A DNA stretch of 64,000 nucleotides, taken from the NCBI RefSeq assembly GCF_001956315.1, contig NZ_MOLY01000042.1, positions 1-64,000 on the forward strand, given 5' to 3'. The position numbers and the translations under genes were made by a program. This document shows positions 31,411-39,661 of the stretch, piece after piece. This DNA is from Sphingomonas montana (GTDB lineage Bacteria; Pseudomonadota; Alphaproteobacteria; Sphingomonadales; Sphingomonadaceae). Position 1 is the stretch's first letter, and every line of letters begins with the position of its first letter. The notes beneath the pieces were generated by a model, which was given only the letters and a program-made list of their open reading frames with translations, was not told where the DNA came from and ran no database searches.

Positions 31411-31985
31411 CACGGGGACAGACGATGAGCGACGACAAGACGGACGCGCCGGTCAAGAAGGGCGCGGGCAGGAAGAAGCTGATCCTGATCGGTTTGGGCG
31501 CGGTGCTGCTGGGTGGCGGCGGGGTCGGTGCGGGGATCTGGGCCGGCGGCGGCAAGGCGGCCGAGCATGAGACGGTCGACCGGCCGAAGCTGGTCGTGCG
31601 CGACGGCCTGCATGCCGACGAGGATGCCGGCGGGCCGAAGGGCACGGGCGGGATCGACAGGCTGAAATACAAGGTGTCCTATGCGCCGATCGAACAGCCG
31701 TTCACGTCGAACCTGCTGGACAGCGATTCGGTAGTGCAGATGGCGCTGGGCGTATCGACCTATTATGACGAGCGGGTGCTGGAAGCGGTGAAGACGGACG
31801 ATACCCCCATCCGGTCCGAAATCCTGATGCTGCTGGCCGATCAGGATCCGGAGACGATCGCGACGCCGCAGGGCAAGAAGGCGCTGCAGAAGGCGTTGAA
31901 AAAGACTATCAACGACGTGCTGATCGACAAGGAAGGGTTTGGCGGGGTGGACGACGTGTACTTCACCAGTTTCATCATCCAGTGA
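31407..31985 (+). CDS. fliL: flagellar basal body-associated protein FliL
   Basis: FliL-like, 192 residues. After a short basic N-terminus, a Gly-rich membrane helix (LILIGLGAVLLGGGGVGAGI, about residues 25–44) anchors a periplasmic domain with VVQMALGVSTYYDERVLEAV and ALQKALKKTINDVLIDKEGF and the end VYFTSFIIQ. FliL surrounds stators and supports torque or swarming. The ATG at 31407 overlaps the fliK stop, and an ATG at 31425 is an alternative. It could bear on the two stator systems found in this window. Confidence 0.88.
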   Translation: MTRGQTMSDDKTDAPVKKGAGRKKLILIGLGAVLLGGGGVGAGIWAGGGKAAEHETVDRPKLVVRDGLHADEDAGGPKGTGGIDRLKYKVSYAPIEQPFTSNLLDSDSVVQMALGVSTYYDERVLEAVKTDDTPIRSEILMLLADQDPETIATPQGKKALQKALKKTINDVLIDKEGFGGVDDVYFTSFIIQ

Positions 31986-31992
31986 GAAGCGC

Positions 31993-32946
31993 ATGACGGA
32001 TGCGCCCCCATCGCCATTTTCCGCCGGACTTGGCGCACGGGCGCAGCCCGGAGCGAAACCGGCGACGAAGGACGTCCAGCCGTTCGTGCTGGGGGGCGAG
32101 GCGTTTCACCCGACCGCGCGGCTGGCCGGGCTGGAACGGATTGCGGAACGGCTGACGCAGCCATTGCGCGCGATCGTCGAACCGTTTTCCCGGACGCGGA
32201 CGGAGGTGATCGCGCAACCGATCGAGACGGTGCGGTTCGATGTCTGGAAGGACCGGATGCCGGGGTTCCAGAGCATCAGCCTGTTCCGGTTGCGGCCGAT
32301 GAAGGCGGGGTTGCTGATCGCGGTGGAGCCGGGGTTCGTGGCACGGCTGGTGGACACATTCTACGGCGGGGCGGGCAAGGCCGGGCGAGCGGTGGCCCGC
32401 GAATTCACGCCGACCGAGGACCAGATGCTGACCCGCATTACCGACGAGCTGGTCGAGAAGCTGGTCGCGATCTGGGCGGACGTGGTGACGGTGTCGCCGT
32501 CGCTGGGGGGGCGCGAGACCAAGATCGACCATGTCAGCCTGGTGCGCGGTGACGAACCGGTGGTGGTGCAGCGGTTCGTGGTGACGCCGATGGGGCAGCC
32601 GGCCAGTACGGTGTCGCTGGTCTGGTCGTTGGCCGCGATCCGCCCGTTCGAGGCGCAGCTGGCGGCCAAGGTGCATGACGATGCCGGGCCGGCGGATGCG
32701 GACTGGCGCGCGCGGATGGCGCATGCACTCGAAAATGTTCGCCTGCCGGTACGCTCGGTGCTAGCGCGACCGGAGCTTTCGGTATCGCAGTTAATGCAGC
32801 TGAAGGTCGGGGACGTCATCCCGATCACGCTGGCGCAGAAGGCGCCGCTGATCGTCGCCAGTCGCAAGTTCGCCCATGGCACGATCGGCGAGCGCGACGG
32901 GCGGGCGGCCCTGATGATCGAACAGGTCGGGGGCGGGGACGAATGA
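31993..32946 (+). CDS. fliM: flagellar motor switch protein FliM
   Basis: FliM, 317 residues. The middle CheC-like domain includes LFRLRPMKAGLLIAVEPGFV, ARLVDTFYGGAG and REFTPTEDQMLTRITDELVE. The C-terminal SpoA-like domain has LSVSQLMQLKVGDVIPITL. It builds the C ring with FliG and FliN. The N-terminal EIDALL-type peptide that binds phospho-CheY in E. coli and many other FliM proteins is not seen: the first 35 residues are Pro/Ala-rich instead. An upstream in-frame ATG at 31939 lies within fliL and adds no such motif. Confidence 0.92.
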   Translation: MTDAPPSPFSAGLGARAQPGAKPATKDVQPFVLGGEAFHPTARLAGLERIAERLTQPLRAIVEPFSRTRTEVIAQPIETVRFDVWKDRMPGFQSISLFRLRPMKAGLLIAVEPGFVARLVDTFYGGAGKAGRAVAREFTPTEDQMLTRITDELVEKLVAIWADVVTVSPSLGGRETKIDHVSLVRGDEPVVVQRFVVTPMGQPASTVSLVWSLAAIRPFEAQLAAKVHDDAGPADADWRARMAHALENVRLPVRSVLARPELSVSQLMQLKVGDVIPITLAQKAPLIVASRKFAHGTIGERDGRAALMIEQVGGGDE

Positions 32947-33266
32947 TGGACATGGGCGCAGAAGGGGTTGGGGATGACGCCGGCGGCGGGCTTGCCGGGC
33001 GCAACTACAAGATGCTGTCGGACATTCCGCTGCGGCTGTCGGTGGAAGTAGGGTCTACCTCGCTGAAACTGAGCGAGCTGCTCGATCTGGCAGAGGGTTC
33101 GGTGGTGGAACTGGACCGGCAGGCGAACGAACTGCTCGACATATTGGTGAACGGCACGCTGGTGGCGCGCGGCGAGGTGGTGACGGTGGGCGGCCGGTTC
33201 GGCATCCGCGTGGTTGACGTGGTGGCGACGGATGCGCGGATCGCCGGCCTTGAACGCCGGACATGA
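32943..33266 (+). CDS. fliN: flagellar motor switch protein FliN
   Basis: FliN, 107 residues. After a Gly-rich start, the SpoA domain (about 25–105) has MLSDIPLRLSVEVGSTSLKL, LDLAEGSVVELDRQANELLD and VNGTLVARGEVVTVGGRFGI, all typical. It forms the base of the C ring and binds FliH. The ATG overlaps the fliM stop, and the stop overlaps the fliO ATG. Confidence 0.95.
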   Translation: MMDMGAEGVGDDAGGGLAGRNYKMLSDIPLRLSVEVGSTSLKLSELLDLAEGSVVELDRQANELLDILVNGTLVARGEVVTVGGRFGIRVVDVVATDARIAGLERRT

Positions 33267-33553
33267 TCGGTGCGGGCTATATTCTGCAGCTGATCCTGAT
33301 GCTCGCGCTGGTCGCGGGCATGGCGGTGGGCGCGCTGTGGCTGTGGCGCAAGGCGCAGCCGGGACTGGGGTTCGGCGGGCGGCAGCGGTACGTCAAGGTG
33401 GTGGACGCGGTGCCAATGGGGGGCACGTCGCGGCTGGCGGTGGTGGAGTTCGACGAACGGCATCTGCTGATCGCGGTATCGCGCGGGCAGATCACGCTGC
33501 TGGCCGACGGGCCGGCCCCGTTGCTGGTGCCGGCGGACGATGCGGATGCGTGA
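33263..33553 (+). CDS. fliO: flagellar biosynthetic protein FliO
   Basis: FliO, 96 residues. There is a single membrane helix near the N-terminus ([21 protein letters not shown], about 7–27) and a small cytoplasmic domain with [20 protein letters not shown] and [18 protein letters not shown]. FliO helps assemble FliP. The gene overlaps fliN by 4 bases. After its stop a 98-base palindromic repeat separates it from fliP, although these genes are tightly linked in most flagellar operons. Confidence 0.9.
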   Translation: MIGAGYILQLILMLALVAGMAVGALWLWRKAQPGLGFGGRQRYVKVVDAVPMGGTSRLAVVEFDERHLLIAVSRGQITLLADGPAPLLVPADDADA

Positions 33554-33580
33554 GGGGGTGGGGGCTGGCCCCCACGGCCT

Positions 33581-33678
33581 CCGTTCGGTTCGAGCCTGTC
33601 GAGAACCCGGTCCGGCTGTTGCGCGAGGTTCTCGACTCCGCGTCTCGACTGCGCACGACGCTCGCTCGGACCGAACGG
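33581..33678. repeat. palindromic repeat, family B, between fliO and fliP
   Basis: The outer arms CCGTTCGGTTCGAGC (33581) and GCTCGGACCGAACGG (to 33678) pair, and inside are TTCGAGCCTGTCGAGAACC and GAGGTTCTCGACTCC. It would form a long hairpin in the middle of the fli operon. Confidence 0.75.
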
Positions 33679-33701
33679 CTTTTGGGAAGCGGGGACTGCG
33701 T

Positions 33702-34550
33702 TTGCGCGCCGGCATATGGACCACGCTGCGCGCCTACGGGCCGGCTTTCTGGGCAAAGGCGGTGTTGCTTTCGGTCGTCATGACCGTGCTGCTGGCCTAT
33801 GCCGCGCCGCTGTTGGCGCAGGGAGTGGCGCCTCCGCCCGGCACCACGCTGGCGGCGGGGGCGGCGCAGACGGGCGCGCTGGACCGCGCGCTGACGACGA
33901 TATCGGGCGACGGGCGGCCGCTGTCGCTGTCGTTGCAGATCCTGGTGCTGATGAGCCTGCTGACGGTTCTGCCGTCGCTGGTGCTGATGATGACCAGTTT
34001 CACGCGGATCATCATCGTGCTGTCGATCCTGCGGCAGGCGCTGGGGTTGCAGCAGACGCCGCCGAACCAGGTGCTGGTGGGGCTGGCGCTGTTCCTGTCG
34101 CTGTTCGTCATGCGGCCGGCGGTGGACCAGATCAACGCCAACGCGTTCCGCCCCTATGGCGCAGGCCAGATCGGGATCGAGGAGGCGATCGGGCGGTCCG
34201 CGACCGTGCTGCACGGGTTCATGGAAGGGCAGGTGCGGCAGACCGACCTGAAACTGTTCGCGGACATGGCCAAGGTGCCGGCGTTCGCCAACCCGCGCGA
34301 CATTCCGTTCACGATCCTGCTGCCCGCCTTCGTCACCTCGGAGCTGAAGACCGCGTTCCAGATCGGGTTCCTGATCTTCCTGCCGTTCCTCATCATCGAC
34401 CTGGTGGTGGCGTCCACGCTGATGGCGCTGGGCATGATGATGCTGAGCCCCGCGATCATATCGATGCCGTTCAAGCTGCTGCTGTTCGTGCTGGTCGATG
34501 GCTGGGCGCTGACGATGGGGTCGCTGGCGGCCTCGTTCGGCACGGGGTGA
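33702..34550 (+). CDS. fliP: flagellar type III export protein FliP
   Basis: FliP, about 282 residues from a TTG at 33702. A signal sequence or first helix ([20 protein letters not shown]) is followed by the conserved core: [60 protein letters not shown] and [20 protein letters not shown]. It forms the export channel with FliQ and FliR. The frame is open back to 33540, but that extension is translated from the family B repeat. No ATG lies between the repeat and the signal sequence, so the TTG or the CTG at 33696, both after AAGCGGGGA, is the likely start. Confidence 0.9.
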   Translation: MRAGIWTTLRAYGPAFWAKAVLLSVVMTVLLAYAAPLLAQGVAPPPGTTLAAGAAQTGALDRALTTISGDGRPLSLSLQILVLMSLLTVLPSLVLMMTSFTRIIIVLSILRQALGLQQTPPNQVLVGLALFLSLFVMRPAVDQINANAFRPYGAGQIGIEEAIGRSATVLHGFMEGQVRQTDLKLFADMAKVPAFANPRDIPFTILLPAFVTSELKTAFQIGFLIFLPFLIIDLVVASTLMALGMMMLSPAIISMPFKLLLFVLVDGWALTMGSLAASFGTG

Positions 34551-34636
34551 GCATGGGTTGGATATCCGCCACGTCCGGCGTGGTGATCGAACACGGCGTT
34601 CGCTGGTATGACCAGCGTGAGGAGCGCTGTTCTTTT

Positions 34637-34734
34637 CCCCGTCATCCCAGCGAAGGCTGGGATCCATTATCACTACGGTCCGGGTTGGCTGCCGGCGGAG
34701 TGATAATGGATCCCGACTTTCGTCGGGATGACGG
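34637..34734. repeat. long palindromic element, family C, between fliP and fliQ
   Basis: CCGTCATCCCAGC...GGATCCATTATCAC (34637–34672) and the inverted GTGATAATGGATCCC...GGGATGACGGG (34699–34734) are 36-base arms around 26 bases. The element at 45983–46188 has nearly identical ends and a longer centre. Confidence 0.85.
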
Positions 34735-34772
34735 GGGAGGGGGCAGCGTTCGGACCGACAGGCGCGTCCGTC

Positions 34773-35045
34773 ATGGCTGATGCGGATTATTTCGTCGGGA
34801 TCGCGCAGCAGGCGTTGTGGGTGCTGGCGCTGGCGACTGCGCCGATCCTGGTGCCGGCGCTGGTGGCGGGACTGATCCTGGGGATGATCCAGGCGGCGAC
34901 GTCGATCCAGGAACAGACGCTGAGTTTCGTGCCGAAGCTGATCGTTGTGGGGATGTGTCTGGCGCTGTTCGGCGGGGCGATCCTGATGCTGATCGCTGAT
35001 TTCACGCGCGAGATGTTCGCGCGGATCCCGGAGCTGATGCGGTGA
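34773..35045 (+). CDS. fliQ: flagellar export protein FliQ
   Basis: FliQ, 90 residues with two membrane helices (ALWVLALATAPILVPALVAG and LIVVGMCLALFGGAILMLIA) around the conserved GMIQAATSIQEQTLSFVPK. It is part of the FliP5-Q4-R1 gate. The ATG at 34773 matches family starts. An upstream frame start at 34728 lies in the repeat-flanking DNA. fliQ is set apart from fliP by 222 bases and from fliR by 190, both gaps containing repeats. Confidence 0.93.
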   Translation: MADADYFVGIAQQALWVLALATAPILVPALVAGLILGMIQAATSIQEQTLSFVPKLIVVGMCLALFGGAILMLIADFTREMFARIPELMR

Positions 35046-35072
35046 GGGTTGGCGCTGCGTGCGTCGGGACAG

Positions 35073-35141
35073 CGTATCCCTGCACAGGCGAAGGTCCAGT
35101 TTCGCGCTCCGATCTGGACCCCCGCCTGCGCGGGGGTACGG
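35073..35141. repeat. dispersed repeat, family D, between fliQ and fliR
   Basis: The arms GTATCCCTGCACAGGC (35074) and GCCTGCGCGGGGGTAC (to 35139) are imperfect inverted copies around GGTCCAGTTTCGCGCTCCGA and TCTGGACC. The related copy at 28242–28311 lies in the fliI coding region. Confidence 0.65.
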
Positions 35142-35235
35142 GCGCCTCGCGTCCGGGGTACGGTTCGGGGTTGGGGCACGATTCCAGCGTGGGGTGCGGT
35201 TCTGGGTCGCTGTACTGTTCGGGCGGTGTCCGGGC

Positions 35236-36021
35236 ATGATCCCGACAGGCTTCGCCGGCGTCGAGGCGCAGTTGTGGATCTGGCTGATCGCGATGATCCG
35301 GCCGGGGGCGGCGTTTCTGGCGGCGCCGATCTTCGGCGCGCCGCAGGTGCCGGTGCAGGTGCGGCTGATCGTCAGCCTGGCGGTGGGGATTCCGGCGCTG
35401 GCGGCGGTGCCGTTCGTGCTGCCGGCGGACGGGCTGGCGAGCATCGCCGGGTTCGCGCTCATCATCGGCGAGGTGCTGGCCGGGCTGGCGCTGGGTTTTG
35501 CGGTGCAGATCGGTTTTTCGGCGGCGCTGCTGGCGGGCGAGACGATCGGCAATGCGATGGGGCTGGGTTTTGCCAGCATGATCGACCCGACGTCAGGCGC
35601 ACAGAGCCAGGCGCTGGGGCAGTTCCTGAATATCCTCGGCACCTTCCTGTTCCTCGCGATGGGCGGCCATCTGCTGCTGGCGATGATCGTGTTCGAAAGT
35701 TACCGCGCGTTGCCGCCGGGGGAGGCGTGGCTGGGCTATGACGCGCTGGCCGGGCTGGTGCGGTTCGGGGGGACGGTGTTCGCGGCGGGGCTGGTCATCG
35801 CGCTGCCGGTGGGGTTTGCGGTGGTGCTGGTGCAACTGGTGATGGGGATGCTGGCGCGGTCGGCACCGGCGCTCAACCTGTTTTCGGTCGGGTTGCCCGC
35901 GGCGTTGCTGGCCGGGCTGGTGCTGATGGCGTTCGCGGCCCCGTCGATGGCGGATGCGATCACCCGCGCGCTGACCGCGGCGCTGGAATATTCGCGCACG
36001 CTGTCGCTGGGGCGCAGCTGA
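35236..36021 (+). CDS. fliR: flagellar export protein FliR
   Basis: FliR, 261 residues with about six membrane helices (WLIAMIRPGAAFLAAPIFGA, ALIIGEVLAGLALGFAVQIG and LVIALPVGFAVVLVQLVMGM among them). The conserved Pro-rich APIFGAPQVPVQVRLIVSLA region is present. It completes the export gate. The ATG at 35236 gives the family N-terminus (IPTGFAGVEAQLWIW), and the open frame further upstream is repeat DNA. flhB follows 3 bases after the stop. Confidence 0.94.
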   Translation: MIPTGFAGVEAQLWIWLIAMIRPGAAFLAAPIFGAPQVPVQVRLIVSLAVGIPALAAVPFVLPADGLASIAGFALIIGEVLAGLALGFAVQIGFSAALLAGETIGNAMGLGFASMIDPTSGAQSQALGQFLNILGTFLFLAMGGHLLLAMIVFESYRALPPGEAWLGYDALAGLVRFGGTVFAAGLVIALPVGFAVVLVQLVMGMLARSAPALNLFSVGLPAALLAGLVLMAFAAPSMADAITRALTAALEYSRTLSLGRS

Positions 36022-36024
36022 GCG

Positions 36025-37164
36025 ATGTCGGACGCGCCCGACACCGACCAGAAGACCGAGGCGCCAACCGAGAAGCGGCGGCGCGATTCGGCGGAGAAGG
36101 GCGACGTCCTGCAATCGCGCGAGCTGGGCACCGCGCTGGTGGTGCTTGCGGGGGCGGGGTGGCTGGCGATGGCCGGGCCGTGGATGGTGCAGGCGTTGCG
36201 CGACATGCTTGTCCGGTCGCTGCGGTTCGGACGGGAGGACGTGATCGGGTTCGATCCGGGGGCGGCGTTTGCGAGCCAGCTGTCGGGCATCGTGGTGCCG
36301 CTGTTCTTGCTGCTGTTCCTGACGATGTTCGCGGCGGTGGTGACGCCGGCGCTGCTCGGGTCGCTGGGGTTCCGGATGAGTGCGGTCGGGTTCAAGGCAT
36401 CGAAGCTCAATCCGCTGACCGGGATCAAGCGGATCTTCGGCACGCAGGGGCTGGTGGAACTGGGCAAGTCGCTGGCCAAGGTGGTCGTGCTGGGCGGGAT
36501 CGGCTGGTGGCTGATCGCCGGCGAGGTGCGGTCGATCACCGGCTATGGCAGCGCGGAGGTCGGCCCCGCGATCGACGCGATGGGGCGGACGTTCGTCCAT
36601 GCGGTGCTCATCATGGCGCTGGCGCTGCTGCTGATCGCGGGGGTCGACGTGCCCGCGCAGGTGATGCAGCGCGCCGGACGGATGCGGATGACCAAGCAGG
36701 AGGTGAAGGACGAGAACAAGGAGTCCGACGGCAACCCGGAGATGAAGGGCCAGCAGCGCCGGCGCGCGGCCGAGGTGTTGCGTGGGTCCGCGCGCGTGGC
36801 GGTGACCGAGGCGACGGTGGTACTGACCAACCCGACGCATTTCGCGATCGCGCTGCGCTACCGCCCCGGGGAGGATGCCGCGCCGACGGTGGTGGCCAAG
36901 GGCCGCGGCGAGACGGCCACCGCGATCCGCGAACTGGCCAAGGAGCAGGCGGTGCCGATGCTGAGCTATCCGCAGCTGGCGCGCGCCATCTATTTCACGT
37001 CGCGGTCGGGGCAGCTGGTGCGCGAGGACCTGTATATGGCGGTGGCGACCGTGCTGGCGTTCGTGTTCCGGCTGGACCAGGCGATGGCGGAGGGGCAGCC
37101 GCAGCCGGTGGTGGACGTGCCGGTGGACGCGCGGTTCGACGAGCAGGGCAAGCGCGGGGCGTGA
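36025..37164 (+). CDS. flhB: flagellar export specificity switch FlhB
   Basis: FlhB, 379 residues. A charged N-terminus (KTEAPTEKRRRDSAEKGDV) precedes four membrane helices (about residues 35–210). The cytoplasmic domain contains the self-cleavage motif NPTH in VVLTNPTHFAIALRYRPGED near residue 270. The end is Pro- and Asp-rich. FlhB changes export from hook to filament proteins after FliK signals hook completion. It ends the 14-kb operon that begins with flbD. Confidence 0.95.
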   Translation: MSDAPDTDQKTEAPTEKRRRDSAEKGDVLQSRELGTALVVLAGAGWLAMAGPWMVQALRDMLVRSLRFGREDVIGFDPGAAFASQLSGIVVPLFLLLFLTMFAAVVTPALLGSLGFRMSAVGFKASKLNPLTGIKRIFGTQGLVELGKSLAKVVVLGGIGWWLIAGEVRSITGYGSAEVGPAIDAMGRTFVHAVLIMALALLLIAGVDVPAQVMQRAGRMRMTKQEVKDENKESDGNPEMKGQQRRRAAEVLRGSARVAVTEATVVLTNPTHFAIALRYRPGEDAAPTVVAKGRGETATAIRELAKEQAVPMLSYPQLARAIYFTSRSGQLVREDLYMAVATVLAFVFRLDQAMAEGQPQPVVDVPVDARFDEQGKRGA

Positions 37165-37231
37165 GGGGGTGGCTCCGGAACCGTGGAGCGTTGGGGCATT
37201 CCCCGAACCTGGCAGAGCGGAGCGGCGTCGG

Positions 37232-37273
37232 CTTCTCGGCTGCGCTCGAAGGGCCCCTCGACTGCGCTCGGGA
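37232..37273. repeat. partial palindromic repeat, family A
   Basis: CTTCTCGGCTGCGCTCGAAG and CCCTCGACTGCGCTCGGGA are two direct, related arms of family A. They lie between flhB and the fliD promoter. Confidence 0.6.
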
Positions 37274-37315
37274 TGGACGGGGGTGAGCACGAACTGCCGG
37301 ACCGTCATGCCAACT

Positions 37316-37377
37316 CCGTTTGGTTCGAGCCTGTCGAAAACCCTGCGCGAAGTTCTCGACAAGCTCGAACCAAACGG
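37316..37377. repeat. palindromic repeat, family B
   Basis: CCGTTTGGTTCGAGC (37316) and GCTCGAACCAAACGG (to 37377) are perfect inverted arms, with inner TGTCGAAAAC and GTTCTCGACA. It may terminate the flhB transcript. Confidence 0.85.
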
Positions 37378-37441
37378 ATTTGGGGGGGAGTTTGGTGACG
37401 GCGTGGACATGGGCGTCATCCGTTCCGCGAAACGATCCGTT

Positions 37442-37467
37442 TAAGGTCTGTCCGCTACGGTCGTTAC
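37442..37467 (+). promoter_or_regulatory. sigma28 (FliA) promoter of fliD-fliS
   Basis: TAAG (37442–37445), 14 bases, then GTCGTTAC (37460–37467), one base different from the flagellin site. It lies just before the GTG of fliD at 37489. Confidence 0.65.
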
Positions 37468-37488
37468 AGGGGTTGAAGAGGACGCGCC

Positions 37489-39081
37489 GTGGTTTCGATC
37501 GCAACATCGTTGGGGACCGGGTCGGGGATCGACACGCAGCAGCTGGTCAAGGACCTGGCGGCGGCGGCGAAGGCGCCGAAGGCGGCGCTGATCGCGCGGA
37601 AAGAGGCCGCCAATACCGCGCGTGTCTCCGCGCTGGGGGCGGCGTCGAGCGGGATCGAGACGTTCGCGACGTCGCTGAACGAGCTGCTGTCCGGCGGGAC
37701 GCTCTATACCCAGCCGACGAGCAGCAATGCCGGCGCGGTGTCGGTGAGCGCGCTGGCCGGATCGCGGCTGGCGGGGCTGTCGGCCAGCATCCAGGTCAAC
37801 CGGCTGGCGACGGCGCAGAGCCTGATGTCGGCACCCGTCGCACGCGATGCGACGTTCGGCGGGGCGCTGTCGATGAAGGTCGGCGGGGCGGCGGCGTTCG
37901 ATGTGGACATTCCGGCCGGCGACCGGAGTCTGGCCGGCATCGCGCGAGCGATCAGCGGATCGGGCAGGGGCGTGACTGCAAGCGTGGTGACGCAGGGGAC
38001 GACCGCCCGGCTGGTGGTGAAGGGCGCGAGCGGCACGGCGAGCGCGTTCACGATGACCGGAACCGGGGATCTGGCGCAGTTCGGGTTCCCGGCGACCGGC
38101 GAGGCCGACGGTGCGGCAGGCATGACCGCGACGCAGGCGGCACAGGATGCCGAGGTGGTGATCGACGGGGTCGCCACGACGCGCGCCACCAACAGCATCA
38201 CCGATCTGGTCGACGGCGTGAAGATCGACCTGAAGACCGTCACCACCAGCGCGGTGGCGATCGGCGCGGAACCGCCGACCGCGGCGATCCGCACGGCGGT
38301 GCAGGACTTCGCCAACGCCTATAACGAATTGAAGACCACGCTGGACGCGTTGACGACCAGCGGGAGCGGCGGCAGCGGCGTGGGTGCGCTGCGGTCCGAC
38401 ACCGGCGTGCGGGAGATGCAGCGCCAGCTGGGGCGGCTGACCGCGACGGTGCTGGCGTCCGGCACCGGCCCGCGCACGCTGGCCGAAATCGGGATGCGGA
38501 CCGCGCGCGACGGATCGCTGAGCGTCGACACCGCCGTGCTCGACAGGATGCTGGCGCAGGACCCGGACGGGGTCGAGGCGCTGTTCAACCCGGCGCAACG
38601 CAGTTCCGACCCGTTGCTGACGATCACCAGCGCGATGGGGCGGACGAAGCCGGGCACGTACCAGATCACCGATATCGTCACCGGCACGCCGCCGTCGGCC
38701 AAGATCAACGGCGTGCAGGCCGTGTCGATCGGCGGGGTGCTGTCCGCGTCCGGCGTGACGAGTGCAGCGGGCCTGTCGTTCACGGTGAAGGCGGGCGTGA
38801 CCAGCGCCACGATCATCGTCGATTCGGGTCTTGGCGGCGCGTTGCAGACGATCCGCGACCAGTTGAAGGCAACCAACGGCCCGCTGTTCAACAGTTACAG
38901 CAGCGCGAGCGCAGAGGCCAAGGAACTGGCCAAGAGCCGTACCGCAATGGAGAGCCGCGACGCGCTCTATACCAAACAGCTTTCCACCAGTTTCACCAAG
39001 ATGGACAGCCGGGTCGGCGCGCTGAAGGCGACGCAGGCCTATCTGAAGCAGCAGATCGCTGTGTGGACCAACGACGACTAA
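37489..39081 (+). CDS. fliD: flagellar filament cap protein FliD
   Basis: FliD (HAP2), 530 residues. The N-terminal domain has GTGSGIDTQQLVKDLAAAAK, ALGAASSGIETFATSLNELL and ASIQVNRLATAQSLMSAP. The C-terminal domain has VRTAVQDFANAYNELKTTLD and ends with an amphipathic helix that packs into the cap (QLSTSFTKMDSRVGALKATQ). It caps the filament and guides flagellin folding. The start is GTG, set by the conserved VSIATSLGTGSG. fliS follows 25 bases later, and a sigma28-type promoter lies upstream. Confidence 0.92.
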   Translation: MVSIATSLGTGSGIDTQQLVKDLAAAAKAPKAALIARKEAANTARVSALGAASSGIETFATSLNELLSGGTLYTQPTSSNAGAVSVSALAGSRLAGLSASIQVNRLATAQSLMSAPVARDATFGGALSMKVGGAAAFDVDIPAGDRSLAGIARAISGSGRGVTASVVTQGTTARLVVKGASGTASAFTMTGTGDLAQFGFPATGEADGAAGMTATQAAQDAEVVIDGVATTRATNSITDLVDGVKIDLKTVTTSAVAIGAEPPTAAIRTAVQDFANAYNELKTTLDALTTSGSGGSGVGALRSDTGVREMQRQLGRLTATVLASGTGPRTLAEIGMRTARDGSLSVDTAVLDRMLAQDPDGVEALFNPAQRSSDPLLTITSAMGRTKPGTYQITDIVTGTPPSAKINGVQAVSIGGVLSASGVTSAAGLSFTVKAGVTSATIIVDSGLGGALQTIRDQLKATNGPLFNSYSSASAEAKELAKSRTAMESRDALYTKQLSTSFTKMDSRVGALKATQAYLKQQIAVWTNDD

Positions 39082-39106
39082 AGCCGACAGACCGGGACAT
39101 TACAGC

Positions 39107-39520
39107 ATGTATCAAGCACTTCGTACATCGCCGTCGGCAGGCGCCGGGGCGGCAGGGGTCGGCGATCATTACCGGTCGATCGACCTGACGTCGAAGATCG
39201 AGGCCGCGTCGCCGCACCGGCTGATCGCGATCCTGTACGACGAACTGATCCTGTCGCTTTCGATGGTGAAGGGCGCGATCCGCCGGCGCGAACCGATGCG
39301 GATCAATGAAGGCCGCGCGCGGGCGCAGTCGATCGTCCAGACGCTGAATGCGGGGCTGGACCACGCGAAGGGCGGCGATATCGCAACCGCGCTGGCATCG
39401 GTGTACCGCGAGGCGGACCGCCTGATCGCCAGCGGATGCCGCAGCCTGGACACCGCCGAGATCGACGCGGCGCAGAAGCTGATCGGCGAAATTTCGGAGG
39501 CCTGGAACCAGATCGGTTGA
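39107..39520 (+). CDS. fliS: flagellin export chaperone FliS
   Basis: FliS, 137 residues, helical. It carries the family block AASPHRLIAILYDELILSLS, the helix RINEGRARAQSIVQTLNAGL and the C-terminal EISEAWNQI. It binds the C-terminus of flagellin in the cytosol and prevents early polymerisation. It is the last flagellar gene of the window and is co-transcribed with fliD. No chemotaxis genes follow. Confidence 0.9.
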   Translation: MYQALRTSPSAGAGAAGVGDHYRSIDLTSKIEAASPHRLIAILYDELILSLSMVKGAIRRREPMRINEGRARAQSIVQTLNAGLDHAKGGDIATALASVYREADRLIASGCRSLDTAEIDAAQKLIGEISEAWNQIG

Positions 39521-39556
39521 GGGCGGCGGCGGGGTTGAGCTGTTCCTCCTTCGCCC

Positions 39557-39640
39557 GTCATTCCGGCGCAGGCCGGGACCGCGCTCTGGCTTGGAGTGCA
39601 GGCTTTACCGGAGGGAGATGCCGGCCTTCGCCGGGATGGA
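39557..39640. repeat. palindromic repeat remnants, family C
   Basis: GTCATTCCGGCGCAGGCCGG at 39557 and TGCCGGCCTTCGCCGGGATG at 39620 are two hairpin-forming members of the GTCATCC family in opposite orientation. They lie between the converging fliS and the desaturase gene. Confidence 0.6.
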
Positions 39641-39661
39641 GTGTGGGAACGGCGGCGCTTT

